In this document: piece after piece, positions 29,142 through 33,088 of the stretch | How the letters are laid out: each line of letters starts with the position of its first letter | How positions within the stretch are numbered: the first letter of the stretch is position 1 | NCBI GenBank assembly: GCA_934359755.1 | Contig: CAKRLV010000024.1 | Location: forward strand, 1-33,088 | Reading direction: 5' to 3' | Origin: an uncultured Agathobacter sp. | GTDB lineage: Bacteria > Bacillota > Clostridia > Lachnospirales > Lachnospiraceae | DNA length: 33,088 nucleotides | Made by a program: the position numbers and the translations under genes | The notes under the pieces: generated by a model | What the model was told of the DNA's origin: nothing | Database searches by the model: none | What the model saw: the letters and a program-made list of their open reading frames with translations, nothing else

Positions 29142-31211
29142 TTATTTATTGTTATGGTCCTTCATAAATTCTGTGAACTCATCCAGTGGGACAGGCTTTT
29201 CATACAGATAACCCTGATACCATTTACATCCAAGTTCAAGCAGCTTATCACGCTGCTGTTCATTCTCCACAAACTCTGCGATGATTCGTATGTCCAGCTT
29301 ATTTGCAAGAGCGACAATGGATGAGACAATCTGCTGATTTGTCTGATTATCGAGAATATCTCGAACCAGGGAACCATCTAGTTTTACAACACCAAAGTTA
29401 CTTGACTGTAAGTATAGGATAGATGTATGTCCCATACCGAAATCATCAATCATCATCACATGACCTTTGGACTTGAGGTAATTCAGCTTATTAATTACTA
29501 TACCAGCCTTTGACAGCACATCCTGTTCTGTTATTTCTATCCACAGCTGTGAAGCTGCAACATTGTATTTTTCTAACATCTGGTCTATATATTTTTCCAC
29601 ATCCCAAAGAAGAGATTTAGCGGTAAGATTCATCGATATCTTAAATTTAGGACCACATTCTTTCTGGATAGCAGCGATAGAGGAGACTGTCTGTTCAATT
29701 ATCAGTTTTTCCAAATCTTCAAGCAATCCACCCTCTTTTGCAAGGTAAATAATAAGTGGCGGGTAAATAAATCCATATACAGGGTGATTCCAGCGAAGAA
29801 GCGCTTCACCACCTATACAGGTGCCTGTATCATCTACCTGAGGCTGTATCAGCAGATAAAGTTCGTTGTGCTCGATAGCCGTTTTTAAATCGTGCCTAAG
29901 CATACGGCATAGCTGACCAATTCTGTTAGACTGCGACAGAAGATCGAAATTCTCGTTGAGTTCCTCCTTTTCCTGTAGGATTTTGATTACATCAGAAATC
30001 TGTTCCATGGCATATTTGTTCTGCGTATTGTAGTTCAGACGCAAGAAAGGAAGGTAAATACCTATTCCTAAGACAATCATAACTACTTGAAGGATGCTTC
30101 CTGCTATAGAACCTGTTGCCATGTATCCGCTAAAAAGAATCGGCGTCGACCACGAAATGTCGGCAGTTACATGCGGAACCAGACCAGCGTACGTAGCTAA
30201 AAATGATATCGTATAGCACATGACAGGAGTTAATACAAATGGAATAATCAGCAGAGGATTCAGCAAAATTGGAATTCCGAATGTAAGTATTTCGTTTAAA
30301 TTGAAGATAACTGTAAAAGAAGAAAGTTCTGCAATTTTACGAAGCTTCGTGTTGCGCATAAATAAAAGGATTGCAAGCAGGACACAGATTGTAGTTCCGC
30401 ATCCACCCATTACTACATACACATCGAAGAAACTCTTGCTGAAAATATCACAAGATGAACCAAGAGCAAATGTTGTCGTGGCAACAGGTTCAAGAATGTG
30501 ACTGCCGTGTAAACCAAACGCCCACATGAAGTGCAGTAAAACAGTGTATAGCATACCCTTTAAAAATTCATTGTGCACGTTGTCAAATATACTGCACATA
30601 AAATTCGACACCAATTCATATAAAGAGGATACATTAAAGGTAATCAGTAGGAACTGCGTAGCAAATACAAAAAGGAAAATCACAATCATCGCAGGAAAGA
30701 ACAGGCTTATTGCAAGAGCCGTAATTCTTTCCATACCGCTTGTATATTCCCTGAAATTCAGTTGTGGAATTTTCTGTAAGCGTTCAAGGAGAGCGCATGA
30801 TACAAGTGAAGTAATGATTGCAAAAAAGCATCCCTTCACATCGAGCATATCGATATTATAAGTTCCGTGGGCATTATAAAACTGAGCACCAAATGCTCCT
30901 ATAGATACGAGAACATACAATATAGTCTTGTCAATGGTCATATTTTTTTCCATACAATAACTGGTACTTAGTGCTATCAGCATGGCAAAAGAGAACAGAC
31001 CAAATGTACCGATATATACAGTCTCAAGAAAATGGGAAAGTAAGGTATCATTAATAAATTTCTGGTAAGCCTCTATTGGAAAATTCAGCAAGGCATTGGC
31101 AATTCCTCCCGTCAAAACAAAAGGAATCATAACCGCAAGCCCGTGCCGTATTACAGTAGCAATAAAACTCGATTCAAGTTTAAATGTGATTTTTTTGATT
31201 TTTTCTTTCAT
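29142..31211 (-). CDS. PTS EIIC-like membrane protein fused to a c-di-GMP phosphodiesterase (EAL) domain
   Basis: About 689 residues. The first roughly 400 form a PTS EIIC-type (lactose/cellobiose class) membrane domain (GLAVMIPFVLTGGIANALLNFP near the start; MWAFGLHGSH in the middle) but no EIIA or EIIB domain follows. After a helical linker comes an EAL domain (about 440-689) with intact catalytic motifs: E469-A-L-L-R-W, NLTAKSL, EITEQ, D589-D590-FGMG, LDGSLV and the final E...YQGYLYEKP. It should break down c-di-GMP, with the sugar-permease part as sensor. A further ATG at 31229 lies directly behind a TATAAT, so ATG 31211 (GGAGC before it) is preferred. Upstream and divergent: a rhodanese-like gene. 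Confidence 0.88.
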   Translation of the reverse strand: MKEKIKKITFKLESSFIATVIRHGLAVMIPFVLTGGIANALLNFPIEAYQKFINDTLLSHFLETVYIGTFGLFSFAMLIALSTSYCMEKNMTIDKTILYVLVSIGAFGAQFYNAHGTYNIDMLDVKGCFFAIITSLVSCALLERLQKIPQLNFREYTSGMERITALAISLFFPAMIVIFLFVFATQFLLITFNVSSLYELVSNFMCSIFDNVHNEFLKGMLYTVLLHFMWAFGLHGSHILEPVATTTFALGSSCDIFSKSFFDVYVVMGGCGTTICVLLAILLFMRNTKLRKIAELSSFTVIFNLNEILTFGIPILLNPLLIIPFVLTPVMCYTISFLATYAGLVPHVTADISWSTPILFSGYMATGSIAGSILQVVMIVLGIGIYLPFLRLNYNTQNKYAMEQISDVIKILQEKEELNENFDLLSQSNRIGQLCRMLRHDLKTAIEHNELYLLIQPQVDDTGTCIGGEALLRWNHPVYGFIYPPLIIYLAKEGGLLEDLEKLIIEQTVSSIAAIQKECGPKFKISMNLTAKSLLWDVEKYIDQMLEKYNVAASQLWIEITEQDVLSKAGIVINKLNYLKSKGHVMMIDDFGMGHTSILYLQSSNFGVVKLDGSLVRDILDNQTNQQIVSSIVALANKLDIRIIAEFVENEQQRDKLLELGCKWYQGYLYEKPVPLDEFTEFMKDHNNK

Positions 31212-31305
31212 AAAATATAATAGCTCCATAATTATAGTAGTCCGTATAGTACTATTTTACCTTTATTGAAAAAAGATACAATAAATATAAGCGAAAAAAA
31301 GTAAC

Positions 31306-31324
31306 TTTGTGCATTTTGCACAAA
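31306..31324. promoter_or_regulatory. palindrome between divergent EAL and rhodanese-like genes
   Basis: TTTGTGCA (31306-31313) TTT TGCACAAA (31317-31324): perfect 8-bp arms placed midway between two divergent genes, so it may be an operator for either. Confidence 0.45.
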
Positions 31325-31347
31325 AAACTTTCGAAACTTTGTTAGTC

Positions 31348-31377
31348 TTGAAAAGTATGGAGAAATAGAGTTATACT
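31348..31377 (+). promoter_or_regulatory. promoter of the rhodanese-like gene
   Basis: TTGAAA (31348-31353), 18 bp, TATACT (31372-31377), about 32 bp before the start codon. Confidence 0.5.
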
Positions 31378-31408
31378 ATTATCACTCTATGAAAAGACGA
31401 GGTGGACT

Positions 31409-31723
31409 ATGGGACTTTTTGAAAAACAATTGACTGTTAATGAAGGAATCAACAGAGCGCATACCGAGAAAGGTGCATATCTTATAGACATAAGACCCAA
31501 ATTTGATTTTAAGGCGGGGCATGTTAAAGGTGCGATAAATATACCATATGATAGACTTGACCTGGCAGAAAATCGTATAAGAGACAAAGAGGCACACCTT
31601 TATATTATAGGTTCATACAGCTATAAACCGCAGAAAGCAAAGAGAACTTTGAAGAAAATGGGCTTCAAAAATATAACACATAGTGGCTATATGGAAGAAC
31701 ATCATGGACTTCTTGCAAAATAA
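31409..31723 (+). CDS. rhodanese-like protein lacking the catalytic cysteine
   Basis: A 104-residue rhodanese fold: YLIDIRPKFDFKAGHVKGAINIPYDRL is the typical N-terminal half (D-x-R ... GHxxGAxNIP). The active-site loop, normally C-R-x-G-x-R, reads GSYSYKPQKA, so there is no sulfur-carrying cysteine, and the protein contains no cysteine elsewhere either. It may bind or sense rather than transfer sulfur. GAGGTGG sets ATG 31409. Single-gene transcript, ended by a hairpin at 31726. Confidence 0.85.
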   Translation: MGLFEKQLTVNEGINRAHTEKGAYLIDIRPKFDFKAGHVKGAINIPYDRLDLAENRIRDKEAHLYIIGSYSYKPQKAKRTLKKMGFKNITHSGYMEEHHGLLAK

Positions 31724-31725
31724 AA

Positions 31726-31766
31726 TAACTATTCGAAGCCTTATATTAAAATGGCTCGAATAGTTA
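31726..31766. terminator. hairpin between convergent rhodanese-like and hemerythrin genes
   Basis: TAACTATTCGA (31726-31736) pairs with TCGAATAGTTA (31756-31766). On the minus strand the stem is followed by TTTTATTTT (31716-31726), so it is mainly a terminator of the hemerythrin gene; it can also fold at the end of the rhodanese-like transcript. Confidence 0.65.
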
Positions 31767-31836
31767 CATTAAATGTCTAAAATCAATCATATATTGAAAT
31801 CATGTGATAATGCAATGAAATTAACTGATAATGAAA

Positions 31837-32658
31837 TTACTTATTATTTAGCGTGTCAACAAATTCAGCTATTTTCTTGTCAGTCCCAAGAATATGTTTT
31901 GACAGCCAGCCTAACAGGAACTGTATTAAATTTTGCAGATACTCTTCCTGATTATCATCTATATCATCAAGCTCATCAAGATCTATTTCCACAAGGCGCT
32001 CAACGAATGCGGAATGTGCACGTTGCTGAGCTTCAAGGCCTGGATAGTTGATACTCTTCATGTATTCCTCTTCATCGTGGAAATGTGATTCAGTATACTC
32101 TCTAAGTTCATTCAGAAGTCGCATGATTTCATCGTATTTATCATGAACGAATTCTCTATGTATTACATCATCAGTTTCTTTTATAATCTCAAACAAACGG
32201 CGATGCTCGTCATCTATCATTTGGATTCCAGTTTTGTATTTATCAGTGAAGGCAAAAGGATCATCTCCTTTTATCTGTCCAATCATCATATCACTGCTGA
32301 GGATATGTTTGTAAAGCCAATGAACGAGATAAGAAATTAATTCATTTAAAGTCTTTTTAGCCTCTTCATTTGACATGCCCTCAATAGAAAAAGCGTTCAT
32401 TTTGGCGGTAAAAGCTGCATGCTGCTTTTGCTGAAGTGGAAGTTCGGGGTCATTTATGCTCTTCATGTATTCCTCTTCATGAGCAAAATGCGTGGCTGCA
32501 TAGTCTTTTAAATTTTTGATTATGCTGTTGGCAAGTACAGTTACATCATCGGAGTCGTTGATAGCTGATACAGCTTCGTTTATCAATTTAAAAAGATGTT
32601 CGTGTTCACTGTCTATATTTTCGATGTGTATTTTGCAGTCTTCTGTAAATTCGTACAT
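31837..32658 (-). CDS. tandem bacteriohemerythrin (two hemerythrin domains)
   Basis: A 273-residue protein made of two complete hemerythrin domains (about 1-125 and 134-267). Single-domain bacteriohemerythrins are about 135 residues. Di-iron ligands in domain 1: His19, His57, Glu61, His80, His118, Asp123; in domain 2: His152, His192, Glu196, His215, His255, Asp260. The histidine that normally stands four residues before His80/His215 is Gln76 and Gln211 in both domains, so one of the five His ligands is changed. It likely binds O2, or senses or scavenges it (or iron), protecting an anaerobe. AGGAGG directly upstream; transcribed alone. Confidence 0.92.
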   Translation of the reverse strand: MYEFTEDCKIHIENIDSEHEHLFKLINEAVSAINDSDDVTVLANSIIKNLKDYAATHFAHEEEYMKSINDPELPLQQKQHAAFTAKMNAFSIEGMSNEEAKKTLNELISYLVHWLYKHILSSDMMIGQIKGDDPFAFTDKYKTGIQMIDDEHRRLFEIIKETDDVIHREFVHDKYDEIMRLLNELREYTESHFHDEEEYMKSINYPGLEAQQRAHSAFVERLVEIDLDELDDIDDNQEEYLQNLIQFLLGWLSKHILGTDKKIAEFVDTLNNK

Positions 32659-32751
32659 AATAACCTCCTAAAGTAAAATAGTTATATACCTTATAATAGT
32701 CCCTTGTTCCTATGAAATCAACTGATTTACAGTTAGTACTTAATTAAATAC

Positions 32752-33088
32752 TAGTCTATCATTCCGAATTCCTTATAGAATTTCTTCCTCGCTTCTTATT
32801 TTCTGCCTCTTCTTTCTTCAGTAATTCTTCAAGCATTGCACTTTGAAAATAAATGCTTTGCACATCAAGAATATTGGAGGTCGGCATAGCATGTACGATA
32901 TTCCTCTGAAAAAAATACGGAGTTAACACCGAGGTTGATTGAGGATAGGGTATCACTACTTGCTACGCTGTGGTGTTTGCTTTACATAGCGGAGCCTCGG
33001 TGTAGTCCGTATTTGTTTTCATCGGAACACATACATGCTCTCCGACAGTTAAGTTGTGGAGTGCAAAGCAGTTTTAGTCTATCATTCC
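32752..33088. repeat. foldback repeat at the right edge, flanked by a 14-bp direct repeat
   Basis: The 430-bp end of the window (32659-33088) holds no gene I can support. TAGTCTATCATTCC occurs at 32752-32765 and again at 33075-33088. Between them is a long imperfect hairpin: TGCTTTGCAC 32854-32863 with 33061-33070; GTCGG 32880-32884 with 33042-33046; AGCATGTA 32888-32895 with 33032-33039; AATACGGA 32914-32921 with 33006-33013; CACCGAGG 32927-32934 with 32995-33002. Built like the foldbacks at 23078-23923 but without shared core sequence. Confidence 0.75.

Noticed and set aside
29040..29324. Plus-strand ORF of 94 codons across the feo terminator
   Set aside because: Crosses a strong terminator and lies opposite the EAL domain.
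31773..32051. Plus-strand ORF of 92 codons opposite the hemerythrin gene
   Set aside because: Shadow of the well-supported hemerythrin reading frame on the other strand.
32759..32956. Minus-strand ORF (ending KKRGRNSIRNSE) at the right edge
   Set aside because: Lies within the foldback repeat and lacks a ribosome-binding site; the helical tail hints at a gene remnant, but not enough to annotate.

Overview
The window reads like a piece of chromosome from a low-GC anaerobic Firmicute, most likely a Lachnospiraceae-type gut clostridium. The signs are AT-rich intergenic DNA, strong GGAGG ribosome-binding sites, an agr-type peptide signalling system, a CIRCE/HrcA heat-shock operator, double FeoA plus FeoB, a bacteriohemerythrin, and small FeoB-associated Cys proteins. 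No rRNA, tRNA or CRISPR array was seen, and there is no phage or IS transposase. Species assignment is inference only.

Layout. (1) 1-2409: a LysR regulator and a short MetE-type (YxjG/YxjH-like) methyltransferase. (2) 2406-9652: a peptide-signalling and bacteriocin island. It holds two divergent AgrA/LytTR response regulators, AgrB, a 52-residue AgrD-like prepeptide (4694-4852), an AgrC-like GHKL kinase, a secreted lactococcin-972-type bacteriocin precursor, its large membrane partner and its ABC ATPase. A LytTR-type pair of 9-bp direct repeats (21 bp start to start) occurs both before the second regulator-agrBDC unit and before the bacteriocin operon. In both places it lies exactly 31 bp upstream of a TATAAT -10 box, which predicts quorum control of the bacteriocin. 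(3) 9910-13810: an antimicrobial-peptide-type ABC transporter (ATPase plus FtsX-like permease), facing a PadR regulator and a HAAS-like membrane protein across a bidirectional terminator.

(4) 13890-21302: a metal-homeostasis block. It holds a membrane-anchored HMA (CxxC) protein, an ABC ATPase, a permease with strange tetrapeptide repeats, a Cys-rich Fur-like regulator, a structured leader RNA, a small Gly/Ala-helix membrane protein, and a P1B ATPase whose CPx motif is replaced by F-S-C. The last two resemble FezA/FezB, which build iron-storing ferrosomes in Clostridioides difficile and Desulfovibrio. (5) 21401-23038: Hsp20 and a DnaJ-type co-chaperone behind a perfect CIRCE element. (6) 23039-24130: about 1.1 kb without genes, made of nested giant foldback repeats. 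(7) 24131-29119: pgi, then feoA-feoA-feoB with two tiny membrane proteins. A GTTAG-N6-CTAAC palindrome, plus Fur-box-like sites, occurs at the feo, fur-like and HMA-ABC promoters, suggesting one iron regulon. (8) 29142-33088: a PTS-EIIC/EAL fusion protein, a catalytically dead rhodanese, a tandem hemerythrin, and another foldback repeat cut by the window edge.

The two most striking things are the apparently agr-controlled lactococcin-972-like system and the ferrosome-like iron block with its shared operators and leader RNA. The foldback DNA before pgi is the largest structure that no gene explains.
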